The position numbers and the translations under genes were made by a program. The notes below the pieces were generated by a model that was not told where the DNA came from, did not search any database, and saw nothing but the letters and a program-made list of their open reading frames with translations. A stretch of DNA of 64,000 bases, taken from assembly GCA_047630175.1 (NCBI GenBank), contig JBLHVI010000001.1:62001-126000 (forward strand), read 5' to 3'. This DNA is from UBA4582 sp047630175 (GTDB lineage Bacteria; Pseudomonadota; Gammaproteobacteria; Pseudomonadales; Azotimanducaceae). Below are positions 1 through 8,920 of this stretch, piece after piece. Each line of letters begins with the position of its first letter. Position 1 is the first letter of the stretch.

Positions 1-570
1 TCACTGACTTTCACGGTGCTAGGCAGCGTGCCAGTGGGGGCTGCACTGCTGCGTCAAAACGCCCAGCCTGGTGATGATGTCTACGTCACAGGGCAACTGG
101 GCGATGCGGCTGCTGGATTGCAGCAATGGCAGGCGGGCGCACGAGCAAGTGGACAATTGTTACGACGGTTTTTATATCCGGTGCCGCGATTGAAAACGGC
201 GCTGGCGTTACGCGGTATGGCTCGCGGTATGATTGATATCTCGGACGGTTTGTTGGCGGACGCAGGTCATATTAGTGAGCGCAGCGGCGTTGGTATTATC
301 CTTGATATTGAGGCCCTGCCTCTGTCTGAGGCTCTGTTAGCCTTCAAGAATCTGGAGCAGGCACGTTTGCTGGCGCTCGGCGGTGGCGATGACTACGAGC
401 TATGCTTCACGGCAGCCTTTGATCAGCGGGATCAAATTGCGACCGTTGCGCGCTCCACAAGTACAACTATCACCCGCATAGGTCGGGTGATTGAGGGCGC
501 TGGGGTCAGCGTATTTGATGCCAATGGCATGCCAATAGCGACTGAATCAGGTGGCTACCAACACTTCTAG
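1..570 (+). CDS. thiL: Thiamine-monophosphate kinase, C-terminal part (5' end outside window)
   Basis: ThiL phosphorylates thiamine monophosphate to the diphosphate cofactor in the cytoplasm. The frame is open from base 1, so the N-terminal half lies upstream of the window. Visible signatures are the VTGQLGDAAAG stretch, the central DISDGLLADAGHI motif and the C-terminal LGGGDDYELCF motif, all typical of the PurM/ThiL fold. It is followed at once by pgpA, the usual order in gammaproteobacteria (nusB-thiL-pgpA). Identity is secure; only the start is missing. Confidence 0.93.
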   Translation, partial: SLTFTVLGSVPVGAALLRQNAQPGDDVYVTGQLGDAAAGLQQWQAGARASGQLLRRFLYPVPRLKTALALRGMARGMIDISDGLLADAGHISERSGVGIILDIEALPLSEALLAFKNLEQARLLALGGGDDYELCFTAAFDQRDQIATVARSTSTTITRIGRVIEGAGVSVFDANGMPIATESGGYQHF

Positions 571-598
571 CGAGATTCGCTTTCAGGTCATCTGTGTT

Positions 599-1087
599 AT
601 GCAACCACGCACACATAAAGCATTAACCAATCCGTTGCACTTGTTGGCGACAGGCTTCGGTAGTGGTCTGGCACCCCGAGCGCCGGGTACGTTTGGAAGC
701 TTGCTCGCGGTGCTTTTGTGGTTGCCGCTGCAGCTGCTATCGGTGCCTGTGTATGCCATTGTAGTTATTTGCGCAACGGTGTTTGGAATCTGGTTATGTG
801 ACAGGGTTGCTCGGGAAATGCAGGTCAAAGACCCCGCCTGTATTGTCTTCGATGAGTTTGTTGGCGTGTGGATAGCGCTGTTTATGCTCCCCGCCGGCTG
901 GTGGTGGGTCGCCGTCGGTTTTGCCGCCTTCCGCTTTTTCGATATTCTCAAACCCTGGCCAGTGGGCTGGTTGGACCGCAATCTCAAGGGTGGATGGGGT
1001 ATCATGCTTGACGACGTGGCGGCGGGACTGCTCAGCTTATTGCTGGTGCAACTCTTAGCGCAATGGTTAGCGCTGGCGACATTTTGA
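599..1087 (+). CDS. pgpA: Phosphatidylglycerophosphatase A
   Basis: PgpA removes the phosphate from phosphatidylglycerol phosphate at the inner membrane to make phosphatidylglycerol. The protein shows NPLHLLATGFGSG near the N-terminus, APGTFGSL, the conserved acidic IVFDEFVGVWIA segment, and KPWPVGWLDRN before a final membrane segment. The ATG at 599 gives about 162 residues, close to the family length. An in-frame GTG at 551 would overlap thiL by 20 bases and add 16 residues without family resemblance, so 599 is preferred. It is likely co-transcribed with thiL. Confidence 0.92.
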   Translation: MQPRTHKALTNPLHLLATGFGSGLAPRAPGTFGSLLAVLLWLPLQLLSVPVYAIVVICATVFGIWLCDRVAREMQVKDPACIVFDEFVGVWIALFMLPAGWWWVAVGFAAFRFFDILKPWPVGWLDRNLKGGWGIMLDDVAAGLLSLLLVQLLAQWLALATF

Positions 1088-1170
1088 ATATTGGGATGTT
1101 TGGCGGCCAGCGAGCCATAAGCCAGCGTATAAAACGTCATAGTGACTTGTTGAAATCCACTGGGAATAAC

Positions 1171-1809
1171 ATGAAATTTGCTGCTCTGTTGACCGCGTTA
1201 TTGCTTCTATCATTGGCCGCCCGGGCGCAAGAGACTCTTGAGCTTGATGTTCTCGGTCTGTTCAAAGACTCGGCGATCGTGAGCGTCAACGGCAAGCAGG
1301 TCCTGCTAAAGTTGGGGGAGACGACGAAAGAAGGGATCAGTCTCGTCAGTGCCGACAGCCGCGGCGCGGTGATTAGGGTTAACGATGAGCTAATGAACCT
1401 AGACCTGAGTAGCAAGATTAGCGCCCACTATACGCCTTCGACCGGGGCTACCGTTGCTATCTCACGTGCCAATAACCAATATCGTACAACGGGCTCTATC
1501 AATGGCCGCCCCGTCATGTTTCTGGTAGATACCGGCGCAACCCTCGTTGCGATGAATGCCGAGCATGCCCGGGATCTAGGGTTAGATCTGCGTCAGGCTC
1601 GGCCCTCTGATGCGACAACCGCGAGTGGTCAGGTCAAGAGTTTACAATTGATGGTGTCAGAGATGAGCGTTGGCAATATTAAAGTCAATAATGTCTCTGT
1701 GGCTGTTCTACCCGGCGAATTTCCGGTTGATATCCTGCTTGGCATGAGTTTCCTGCGTAAGGTCGAGATGAGTCAGAATGCTGGGTTGATGTTGCTCAAA
1801 AGTCACTAG
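1171..1809 (+). CDS. Periplasmic retropepsin-like aspartic protease
   Basis: A small clan AA aspartyl protease with a cleavable signal peptide (MKFAALLTALLLLSLAARAQ). The catalytic motif FLVDTGATLVAMN lies in the middle and the second-loop motif ILLGMSFLRKVE near the C-terminus, as in single-domain bacterial retropepsin-like proteins that would act as dimers. The N-terminal ~70 residues form a beta-rich region without a named family. The ATG at 1171 is chosen because it begins a perfect signal sequence; in-frame upstream starts from 1063 would bury it. Substrate unknown. Confidence 0.8.
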   Translation: MKFAALLTALLLLSLAARAQETLELDVLGLFKDSAIVSVNGKQVLLKLGETTKEGISLVSADSRGAVIRVNDELMNLDLSSKISAHYTPSTGATVAISRANNQYRTTGSINGRPVMFLVDTGATLVAMNAEHARDLGLDLRQARPSDATTASGQVKSLQLMVSEMSVGNIKVNNVSVAVLPGEFPVDILLGMSFLRKVEMSQNAGLMLLKSH

Positions 1810-1913
1810 CGCGCATCACCCTAGCACACGCGTATGTATTCATTTGGTTGAGAATAGTCGCTCGACCCGCATCAGCCTGCTAGAATCTGCCGACCATTTT
1901 CCGGGAGTTGTCC

Positions 1914-2504
1914 TTGAGCATCGTTTATATTGCCAGTTCCTTGTTGCCCACTCCCTGGGGAGAATTTTCTCTGCATGGGTTTGAGGACACTGAAACCCGT
2001 CAGGAACATGTGGCATTGACGTTCGGCGATGTGACATTGCCGGGTCCAGTGCTGTGCCGAGTTCACTCTGAATGTCTTACCGGAGATGCCTTGTTTAGCA
2101 TGCGCTGTGATTGTGGTTCGCAATTGCAAGCCGCTATGGAACGTATTGCGGAAGCAGGTCAGGGCATTATCCTGTATCTGCGCCAAGAAGGCCGCGGTAT
2201 TGGCCTGATAAATAAGATCCGTGCCTATGAATTGCAAGACAAGGGCGCTGATACCGTTGAGGCCAACGAGCGTCTAGGGTTTGATGCCGACTTGCGTGAT
2301 TATGCGGTCTGCCAGCCCATGTTCGCGCATTTTCATATCAGTCAGCTGCGGTTAATGACAAACAATCCTATGAAGATCAATGCCATGAACCAGTTAGGCT
2401 TAGAGGTGATTGAACGGCTGTCGATCGAGACGGGTAAAAATCATCACAATGCGCATTATCTGGCGACTAAGGCCGGTAAGCTCGGTCACTTATTGGGCGA
2501 ATAA
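1914..2504 (+). CDS. ribA: GTP cyclohydrolase II
   Basis: RibA opens the imidazole ring of GTP to give 2,5-diamino-6-ribosylamino-pyrimidinone phosphate, the first committed step of riboflavin synthesis. The zinc-binding motif SECLTGDALFSMRCDCG, the catalytic RQEGRGIGL loop and TNNPMKI are all present, and the ~196-residue length fits the stand-alone enzyme. The start is a TTG at 1914, six bases after GGGAG (1903-1907); a second TTG at 1908 sits directly on that ribosome site. It converges on dxs. Confidence 0.95.
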   Translation: MSIVYIASSLLPTPWGEFSLHGFEDTETRQEHVALTFGDVTLPGPVLCRVHSECLTGDALFSMRCDCGSQLQAAMERIAEAGQGIILYLRQEGRGIGLINKIRAYELQDKGADTVEANERLGFDADLRDYAVCQPMFAHFHISQLRLMTNNPMKINAMNQLGLEVIERLSIETGKNHHNAHYLATKAGKLGHLLGE

Positions 2505-2509
2505 AACGG

Positions 2510-2533
2510 CGACAAGTGAGCGCCTACTTATCG
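2510..2533. terminator. Possible hairpin between convergent ribA and dxs
   Basis: CGACAAGT at 2510-2517 can pair (one G-U) with ACTTATCG at 2526-2533 across an 8-base loop, between two convergent genes. There is no clear T-run, so termination by this element is only a possibility. Confidence 0.25.
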
Positions 2534-2588
2534 TGATATCGAGCTATACTAGCGCATTAGTAAGTTGGTGGTTGTAGCGAGGTGACCG

Positions 2589-4523
2589 CTACACCGTCTG
2601 CTGGTAGCCCGACTTGCGCGCTAGATTGAGTTCCATTGACTGCAGCCGCTGGCTGATCGATGCGTGCACGCCCACCGCATCAAGTCCGCATTCTTTGAGC
2701 ATACTGGTGGGTTTTTCTTGGCCGATAAAACGATCGGGAATGCCTAGATTGAGGATATTCACCGGTAGATTTTCTGCAGCCAGGAATTCATTGATCGCAG
2801 AGCCGGCGCCGCCCACTAGACTGTTTTCTTCAATACTCACCAGCAATGCGTGAGTGCTCGCCAAGGTTCTGAGCAGCGCCTCGTCCAGTGGTTTTACAAA
2901 GCGCATATCGACGACTGTGGCGTTCAATTCATCTGCTGCCTGCAGTGCTGCCGCGAGTGTCACGCCAAACGCTAAGATGGCAACAAGCTGGCCTTCGCGA
3001 CGCACGACAGCTTTACCCACCGGCAGCGCCGACATCTGCTCTTGCACCTCTACGCCAGGTCCTTTGCCCCGAGGATAGCGAACTGCAGCAGGTCCTGGAT
3101 ACATAAATCCGGTATACAGCATCTGTCTGGCTTCGTTCTCATCGCTCGGCGCCATGATGACGAGGTTCGGTACGCAGCGTAGGAATGAAAGATCGAAGGC
3201 GCCAGAGTGTGTCGGGCCATCTTCAAGCAGCCCGGCGCGGTCAATGGCAAACAGCACATTCAGGTTTTGGATCGCAACGTCATGAATGAGTTGATCGTAG
3301 GCCCGTTGCAAAAACGTCGAGTAAATGGCGACGACCGGCATAGCGCCCTGACATGCAAAGCCAGCGGCTAGCGTCACCGCATGTTGTTCAGCGATGGCTA
3401 CATCAAAATAACGTCCAGGGTGCTTCTCGGAAAAAGCAATCATGTCCGAGCCTTCGCGCATAGCGGGTGTTATCCCGACCAGCCTAGGCTCTTGGTCCGC
3501 CATATCCACCAGCCAGCGACCAAAAACGTTTGAGTAGCTGGGACGGTTTGACAGGGCCTTTTCATCCTGCTCGACACTTTCATCTCGCTGCGCAGCTTCG
3601 ATCTTGGATAGCGAGTGGGTGCCCACCGGTGACGCTTCAGCAGGCCCATAACCCTTGCCCTTTTGGGTAATGATATGCAAAAACTGGGGGCCTTTGAGAT
3701 CTTTGATGTTTTCCAGCGTTGATACCAGTGTTTCTAGGTCATGGCCATCGATGGGGCCCATGTAGTTGAGACCGAGCTCATCGAACAACGTACCCGGCAC
3801 AACCATGCCTTTCATGTGTTCTTCGGTGCGCTTGGCTAATTCCCAAGCGTGCGGGATACGGCTTAAGAGCTTCTTGCTGCCCTCACGCATGGATAGGTAT
3901 AAACGACTACTTAGGATGCGTGCGAAATACTTGGCGAGCCCTCCGACGTTCTTCGAGATCGACATGGCGTTATCATTGAGAATGACCAGCATATCGGCGC
4001 CGGTATCCGCCGCATGATTGAGGGCCTCAAAAGCCATCCCAGCGGTCATGGCGCCATCGCCGATGATCGCTACGGTGCGCTGGCTTCGCTCTGCGATGCG
4101 GGCAGCAATTGCCATGCCTAGCGCCGCACTGATAGAGGTCGAAGAATGACCAACGCCAAAAGTATCGTAGGGGCTTTCGTCGCGGGACGGGAATGGTGCA
4201 ACGCCGCCGCGCTGTCGCAGACTACCCATTAGTTCGCGTCGGCCAGTAAGAATTTTGTGCGGGTAAGTCTGATGGCCAACATCCCAAACCAGCTGGTCGC
4301 GGGGTGTCTCAAACACATAGTGCAGGGCGATTGTCAGCTCGATAACCCCCAAGCCAGCGCCAAAATGGCCGCCTGTCTGGCCAACGGTGTAGAGCAGGAA
4401 GTGGCGCAGTTCCTCTGCCAGTTGAGGCAATTGCTCACTCGTCAGGCGCCGCAAAGCGGCAGGATCAGCAATACTGTCTAGCAGTGGCGTCGTAGGGCGT
4501 TGTAAGGGAATTTCTGTAAACAT
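2589..4523 (-). CDS. dxs: 1-deoxy-D-xylulose-5-phosphate synthase
   Basis: Dxs condenses pyruvate and glyceraldehyde 3-phosphate, using thiamine diphosphate, to start the MEP isoprenoid pathway. The thiamine-binding motif GDGAMTAGMAFEALNHA lies around residue 155, with DVGHQTYPHKILTGR before it. The transketolase pyrimidine domain carries AIAEQHAVTLAAGFA, and the C-terminal transketolase domain ends normally. The ATG at 4523 gives 644 residues (family about 620-640); a further-upstream ATG at 4553 adds a non-conserved segment. It is the last gene of the xseB-ispA-dxs operon, and ThiL upstream supplies its cofactor. Confidence 0.97.
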   Translation of the reverse strand: MFTEIPLQRPTTPLLDSIADPAALRRLTSEQLPQLAEELRHFLLYTVGQTGGHFGAGLGVIELTIALHYVFETPRDQLVWDVGHQTYPHKILTGRRELMGSLRQRGGVAPFPSRDESPYDTFGVGHSSTSISAALGMAIAARIAERSQRTVAIIGDGAMTAGMAFEALNHAADTGADMLVILNDNAMSISKNVGGLAKYFARILSSRLYLSMREGSKKLLSRIPHAWELAKRTEEHMKGMVVPGTLFDELGLNYMGPIDGHDLETLVSTLENIKDLKGPQFLHIITQKGKGYGPAEASPVGTHSLSKIEAAQRDESVEQDEKALSNRPSYSNVFGRWLVDMADQEPRLVGITPAMREGSDMIAFSEKHPGRYFDVAIAEQHAVTLAAGFACQGAMPVVAIYSTFLQRAYDQLIHDVAIQNLNVLFAIDRAGLLEDGPTHSGAFDLSFLRCVPNLVIMAPSDENEARQMLYTGFMYPGPAAVRYPRGKGPGVEVQEQMSALPVGKAVVRREGQLVAILAFGVTLAAALQAADELNATVVDMRFVKPLDEALLRTLASTHALLVSIEENSLVGGAGSAINEFLAAENLPVNILNLGIPDRFIGQEKPTSMLKECGLDAVGVHASISQRLQSMELNLARKSGYQQTV

Positions 4524-4598
4524 AAGACATGCTAGTCTACACCATGAACCCATGGTCTAGCATGCACTTATATGCACGCTCTTTTGAGTAACCCGGCG

Positions 4599-5471
4599 CT
4601 AGTAATCCCGGCGGCTGACGTAGTTGGCCAGGGCGATCAGTGGTTCTGCGGCATTTTCTAGAGGTTGCAGAGCATTTATTGCGTCGAGGCGTAACTGTTC
4701 AAGCTGCGCGTTAGCGCCTGTCAGGCCGTGCAGTGAGACGAACGTTGACTTGTCGTTGCTGAGATCCGAGCCGCTGGGTTTACCCAAGGTCGCGGTATCA
4801 CCTGTGTGATCTAGAATGTCATCGCGTATTTGGAATGCTAGACCCAGACTATAGCCATAGGCCACCAACGCATTTTCAGTTGCCTTATCAGCACCGTTGA
4901 TACGGGCCGCGACTTGCAGGCAGGCTGCAATCAAGTCGCCCGTTTTACGGCGATGCATATTTTCCAGCTCCGCGGCTGTAATTTGTCTCGATTCAGCGGC
5001 CAAATCAATGGCTTGGCCGCCCACCATGCCACTAGGGCCCGCGGCATGAGAGAGAATGCGAACCACCTCGATGCGTGTTGCTGGATCAAGGTGTTGGTCC
5101 GCGGCGATCGACTCAAAGGCTAGCGCCTGCAGTCCGTCGCCAGCAAGAATAGCGGTTGCCTCGTCAAATTGTATGTGGAGAGTAGGCTGTCCACGACGCA
5201 GGTTGTCGTCGTCCATGCTGGGTAGATCGTCATGAATTAAGGAGTAGCAATGAATCATCTCGATAGCACAGGCGCTCTTGTCGGACCGCTCTATGTTTGA
5301 ACCCAGCGCCTGTCCTGCCAGATAGATAAGGCCCGGGCGAATTCGCTTACCCCCGTTAAACACCGCGTAACGCATGGCTGCTAGCAGTTGTGTTGGTACT
5401 CGCGGCAGGGTCAGGCAGATTTCCAGCTGTTCGATAATTCGCTGTTGGAAGGCACGAAGCACTTCAGTCAT
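4599..5471 (-). CDS. ispA: (2E,6E)-farnesyl diphosphate synthase
   Basis: IspA extends DMAPP with two IPP units to farnesyl diphosphate, the precursor of quinones and undecaprenyl carriers. The first aspartate-rich motif (DDLPSMDDD) and the second (DDILD) are intact, with GGKRIRP near residue 36 binding IPP. The 290-residue length is typical. The start overlaps the 3' end of xseB by 8 bases, so translation is probably coupled; dxs follows after about 75 bases. Confidence 0.96.
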   Translation of the reverse strand: MTEVLRAFQQRIIEQLEICLTLPRVPTQLLAAMRYAVFNGGKRIRPGLIYLAGQALGSNIERSDKSACAIEMIHCYSLIHDDLPSMDDDNLRRGQPTLHIQFDEATAILAGDGLQALAFESIAADQHLDPATRIEVVRILSHAAGPSGMVGGQAIDLAAESRQITAAELENMHRRKTGDLIAACLQVAARINGADKATENALVAYGYSLGLAFQIRDDILDHTGDTATLGKPSGSDLSNDKSTFVSLHGLTGANAQLEQLRLDAINALQPLENAAEPLIALANYVSRRDY

Positions 5472-5703
5472 CGGTAGGCCCGGCTAACGCACGGCTCTCT
5501 AGTTGACCGTTTTCCTCGACCAGCATTTTTACCTTCTGCTCGGCTTGGCTCAACGCTTGCTGGCACTCGCGAGTGAGGCGAATACCCTCCTCGAAAGTCT
5601 TCAGTGAGTCTTCTAGGGTAAGATCTCCGGCTTCCATTTTTTCGACTAGGTTTTCGAGCTTTATCAGGGATTGCTCAAACGGGTAACTTTTCTTAGTTGT
5701 CAT
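5464..5703 (-). CDS. xseB: Exodeoxyribonuclease VII small subunit
   Basis: XseB is the small helical subunit of exonuclease VII, a single-strand DNA exonuclease whose catalytic subunit XseA is not in this window. At 79 residues it has the standard length, with the characteristic FEQSLIKLENLVEKMEAGDL and LEDSLKTFEEGIRL segments. It is the promoter-proximal gene of the xseB-ispA-dxs operon, an order conserved in many proteobacteria. Confidence 0.93.
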   Translation of the reverse strand: MTTKKSYPFEQSLIKLENLVEKMEAGDLTLEDSLKTFEEGIRLTRECQQALSQAEQKVKMLVEENGQLESRALAGPTDD

Positions 5704-5853
5704 ACGGTACAGCCTAGTGTGTTTCAGTCAGCCACGATACGCAGGCAGCGGTTCTTCGTCAATCAGACCGTTAGGGGCTCAACGCCGTGCAGGCTTGCAA
5801 ATAAAGGCTAGACTCAGTAGACGAGATATTTGAGTGTTTGAGAGGGGAAATAT

Positions 5854-6627
5854 ATGGATCTGGCGACATTGTTGGGGCTGGTGGGTGCTTTTGGCATCGT
5901 CTTTTACGCCATGATATTGGGCGGCGATATCACGTTGTTTGTTAACGTGCCCTCGCTGCTAATCGTCATCGGCGGCACTGTTTTCGTTGTCTTGTCGAAA
6001 TTCAGTCTCGTTAAGTTCTTAGGGGCAGGTAAGGCGCTCGTCAAAGCGTTTAAATTCAAGCTAGACAGTCCTGATGAGCTTATCGCTGAGGTAGTTGTGT
6101 TGGCAGATCTGGCGCGCAAAGGTGGTTTGTTGTCGTTGGAGGGTAAGGAGGTAAGCAATGACTTTTTGGCCAGCGGCATTCAGCTGCTGGTAGACGGTCA
6201 CGACCCGGATGTTGTTCGTACGTTGCTGCTGAAGGATCTCAAGCAGGGTCAGGTCCGGCACGAATGGGGTAGAAGAGTCTTTGATTCAACGGCGGATATC
6301 GCGCCCGCCATGGGCATGATCGGTACATTGATTGGTTTGGTGGCAATGCTGGCCAATATGAGTGACCCGAAAACTATTGGACCATCGATGGCGGTGGCGC
6401 TGTTAACGACCCTTTACGGCGCTATGCTGGCGACCATGTTCGCCATTCCTATGGCAGACAAAATGGGGATGCGCAGTGAGGAGGAAAGCACCATTAAGAG
6501 CCTTATCATTGATGCCCTGCTAGCAATTCAGAGCGGTCAAAATCCACGCGTGATTGAGAGCATGCTGAAGACCTATCTGCCCGAGTCAAAACGTGAAGAA
6601 CCGGGCAATAGCGCGGAAGCGGCGTGA
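5854..6627 (+). CDS. pomA: Flagellar motor stator protein PomA/MotA
   Basis: This is the multi-spanning stator subunit that, with PomB, forms the ion channel driving flagellar rotation. The 257-residue protein has two N-terminal membrane spans, a charged cytoplasmic segment (residues ~60-145) and two C-terminal spans, with the conserved IAPAMGMIGTLIGLVAML and AVALLTTLYGA segments. Length and sequence resemble the sodium-type PomA more than E. coli MotA (inference). No other flagellar gene is in the window. pomB starts ten bases after the stop. Confidence 0.93.
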   Translation: MDLATLLGLVGAFGIVFYAMILGGDITLFVNVPSLLIVIGGTVFVVLSKFSLVKFLGAGKALVKAFKFKLDSPDELIAEVVVLADLARKGGLLSLEGKEVSNDFLASGIQLLVDGHDPDVVRTLLLKDLKQGQVRHEWGRRVFDSTADIAPAMGMIGTLIGLVAMLANMSDPKTIGPSMAVALLTTLYGAMLATMFAIPMADKMGMRSEEESTIKSLIIDALLAIQSGQNPRVIESMLKTYLPESKREEPGNSAEAA

Positions 6628-6636
6628 GGCCAAGTT

Positions 6637-7608
6637 ATGGATGACGTAGAAGAGTGTCCGCCGTGTAAACAGAAATTGGCCCCTTGGGTCATGACTTTTG
6701 CCGACCTGATGTCGCTGTTAATGTGCTTTTTTGTCCTGCTGTTATCGTTCTCGGAAATGGATGCGCTGAAGTTTAAGCGCCTTGCCGGTTCGATGAATGA
6801 GGCCTTCGGTGTTCAGAATGTGCTTAATGTCTCAGACGTGCCGAAAGGAACCAGCATCATTGCCAAAGAATTCTCTCCGGGACGCCCTGAGCCGACACCG
6901 ATCAATCAAATTTGGCAGAAGACAGCCAATCTGACAGAAAATAGCTTGGAAGTAGCCTGTCTTGATACAGGCAGCAGTAACGCCGGCGAGAGTGGTGATG
7001 CCATCAAACTCGTCATTCTCAACAAGCTCAAAGAACTGATTGGTGAGACTGAGGATGATGGTTTGGCGATTGCCGCTGCGCTCAAGGACCAAATTGAGGA
7101 GGGAATGCTTGAAGTCGAGACCGAGGGACGCAAGATCACTATCCGAGTCAAAGAGAAAGGTTCATTTCGGTCGGGTTCAGCCATATTGAACAAAGAGTTT
7201 GAGCCGACCCTGGCGGTGTTGCGAGATATCATCATTAATACGGCAGGCACAGTCTCTGTTGAGGGTCACACAGACAGCGTCCCTATCAAGACTCGCGAAT
7301 TTAGGTCTAACTGGGCCCTTTCATCGGCGCGTGCGGTCTCTGTCGCCCACGGTCTGTTCGAGGGGGACCAACTTCGCCCCGACCGCTTTTCTGTGAAAGG
7401 TTATGCCGAAAGTCGGCCTCTGGTCGCCAATACCTCAGGCGCAAACCGATCGCAAAACCGGCGGGTTGAGATTGTCATTTCGCAAGGCTTAGACGACGAC
7501 TCAAATGCCCAGTTGCAAGAGATTCGTAAAGTTGATCCGAGTTTGTACAATACTATTAAGGCTGAGTTCAATACTCGGTTCAGGTTGTCAGAAGATGAGA
7601 TTTTCTAG
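6637..7608 (+). CDS. pomB: Flagellar motor stator protein PomB/MotB
   Basis: PomB carries the ion-binding aspartate and anchors the stator to peptidoglycan. A short cytoplasmic tail precedes one membrane span; Asp23 in MTFADLMSLLM is the expected ion-binding residue, followed by the plug region. The periplasmic part ends in an OmpA-like peptidoglycan-binding domain (VEGHTDSVPI, NWALSSARAVSV, NRRVEIVIS). At 323 residues it is normal for PomB, with a linker of about 110 residues before the OmpA-like domain. It follows pomA within an operon. Confidence 0.93.
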   Translation: MDDVEECPPCKQKLAPWVMTFADLMSLLMCFFVLLLSFSEMDALKFKRLAGSMNEAFGVQNVLNVSDVPKGTSIIAKEFSPGRPEPTPINQIWQKTANLTENSLEVACLDTGSSNAGESGDAIKLVILNKLKELIGETEDDGLAIAAALKDQIEEGMLEVETEGRKITIRVKEKGSFRSGSAILNKEFEPTLAVLRDIIINTAGTVSVEGHTDSVPIKTREFRSNWALSSARAVSVAHGLFEGDQLRPDRFSVKGYAESRPLVANTSGANRSQNRRVEIVISQGLDDDSNAQLQEIRKVDPSLYNTIKAEFNTRFRLSEDEIF

Positions 7609-7622
7609 CCAGACACAGGCAA

Positions 7623-8276
7623 ATGGCCATGGTCGATAAGGTGGTAGATAACGTGAGCGAGAAAGAACGACGGCGATATTTCCGTATCGAAGACCTGATG
7701 GCCATTCGTTACGAAGCATTAACGGTATCAGAGGCCCTGCAGCGTGAGCAGCAAATGCAGTCGACAGACTATTTGCCGCCTAACCATCTGCAAGTGGTTG
7801 AGCGTCAATTGCAGCTGCTGATCGACAAATTGCGGGTGCAAAATCCTGAGGTGGCGGGTGCCATTGATTTGCTTAACCAGAAATTTAACCTGCTCAAGGA
7901 TCGCAATGTTGACGACTTTATTGCTTCCGGGGTTTCATCTGGCGCCACGGCAGAGTTTCAGTCCGGAATCCCGAAAGGCAATGTTAGGCTGCGACGGCAA
8001 GTGAATATCTCTGCCTGTGGCGTGTCGTTTGAAGACGCCCAGCGCCAAGATATTGGTCAGCACCTGTTACTGGATATCACGCTCCTACCATCAGACTTAC
8101 AGGTGACGACGCTGGGTGTGGTTATTGGCTGCCATCACGTCTTGAATGATGAATGGACCGTGCGTGTCGAGTTCTATGGAATGAATTCCGAGGACGAGGA
8201 GTTACTGGTGCAACATATTGTGAAGCGCCAAGGCCGTTTGCTGGCGGCACGACGTGAAAAGCGCGACGATCTTTAA
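7623..8276 (+). CDS. PilZ-domain protein, probable c-di-GMP effector of the motor
   Basis: The N-terminus contains an RxxxR-type motif (ERRRYFRIEDLMAIRYE, residues ~15-31), and NISACGVSF near residue 125 matches the second half (D/N-x-S-x-x-G) of the PilZ c-di-GMP site. Between them lies a ~90-residue, mostly helical insertion, so the two halves of the ligand site are far apart in sequence. Position 14 bases behind pomB suggests a YcgR-like role in tuning flagellar rotation; this is inference from context. An internal ATG at 7629 is an alternative start. Confidence 0.75.
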   Translation: MAMVDKVVDNVSEKERRRYFRIEDLMAIRYEALTVSEALQREQQMQSTDYLPPNHLQVVERQLQLLIDKLRVQNPEVAGAIDLLNQKFNLLKDRNVDDFIASGVSSGATAEFQSGIPKGNVRLRRQVNISACGVSFEDAQRQDIGQHLLLDITLLPSDLQVTTLGVVIGCHHVLNDEWTVRVEFYGMNSEDEELLVQHIVKRQGRLLAARREKRDDL

Positions 8277-8474
8277 GCGTGGTGATCCGGGCGAGGCCGC
8301 CAGAAATAGTGTTTTGGGCGGTTGTCATTTAGTCAGATGGTTCGCTAAAAACTTGTGTTAGTCTACTGCTAAGGGATTACGATACCACGCGAATCGGTCT
8401 GATTAATGAAGATTACCGATTGATTTAGCGCATTGAAAAATCCGCCACGAACTAATCGACTAGGAGAAGCGTAG

Positions 8475-8906
8475 GTGCGAGCAATTATGTTGTGTGTGTT
8501 GGGAATGATGTCTAGCCAGTGGGCTATGGCGGATGCGGATGCGGATATCGCTTATCGCAAAGGCGTGATGTCAGTAGTGGGTGGGCATATGAAATCCATG
8601 GGGACGATACTCAAAGGCAGAGTTCATTCGAGTGAGCTCGCCTATCACGCTGACGCCATGAAGGCTGTGGCAGCTATCGCACCTACCGTATTCCCTGAGG
8701 GCAGCGGTGAGGGTAAAACCAACGCCATGCTCGCTATTTGGGAAGAGCCGGGTGCGTTCAAGCAATCAATGGACGACTATGTCGCAGCTGCAAATGCTAT
8801 GGCAGCTGCCGTTGCTACCAACGACATGGAGTTGGTTGTGCCAGCTATTAGGCAGCTGGGCGGCACCTGCAAAGGCTGTCATGACGATTATAAAAAACAA
8901 GACTAG
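8475..8906 (+). CDS. Cytochrome c' (class II c-type cytochrome)
   Basis: A 143-residue secreted protein with a short signal peptide ending near AMADA, a four-helix-bundle-like body and the heme attachment motif CKGCH close to the C-terminus, the hallmark of class II cytochromes c. Such proteins bind NO or take part in periplasmic electron transfer. The GTG at 8475 has an AGGAGAAG ribosome site eight bases upstream. It faces the cytochrome b561 gene 14 bases downstream; c'/b pairs of this kind are common and the two probably interact. Confidence 0.88.
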   Translation: MRAIMLCVLGMMSSQWAMADADADIAYRKGVMSVVGGHMKSMGTILKGRVHSSELAYHADAMKAVAAIAPTVFPEGSGEGKTNAMLAIWEEPGAFKQSMDDYVAAANAMAAAVATNDMELVVPAIRQLGGTCKGCHDDYKKQD

Positions 8907-8920
8907 ATCAGCTACGCCCT

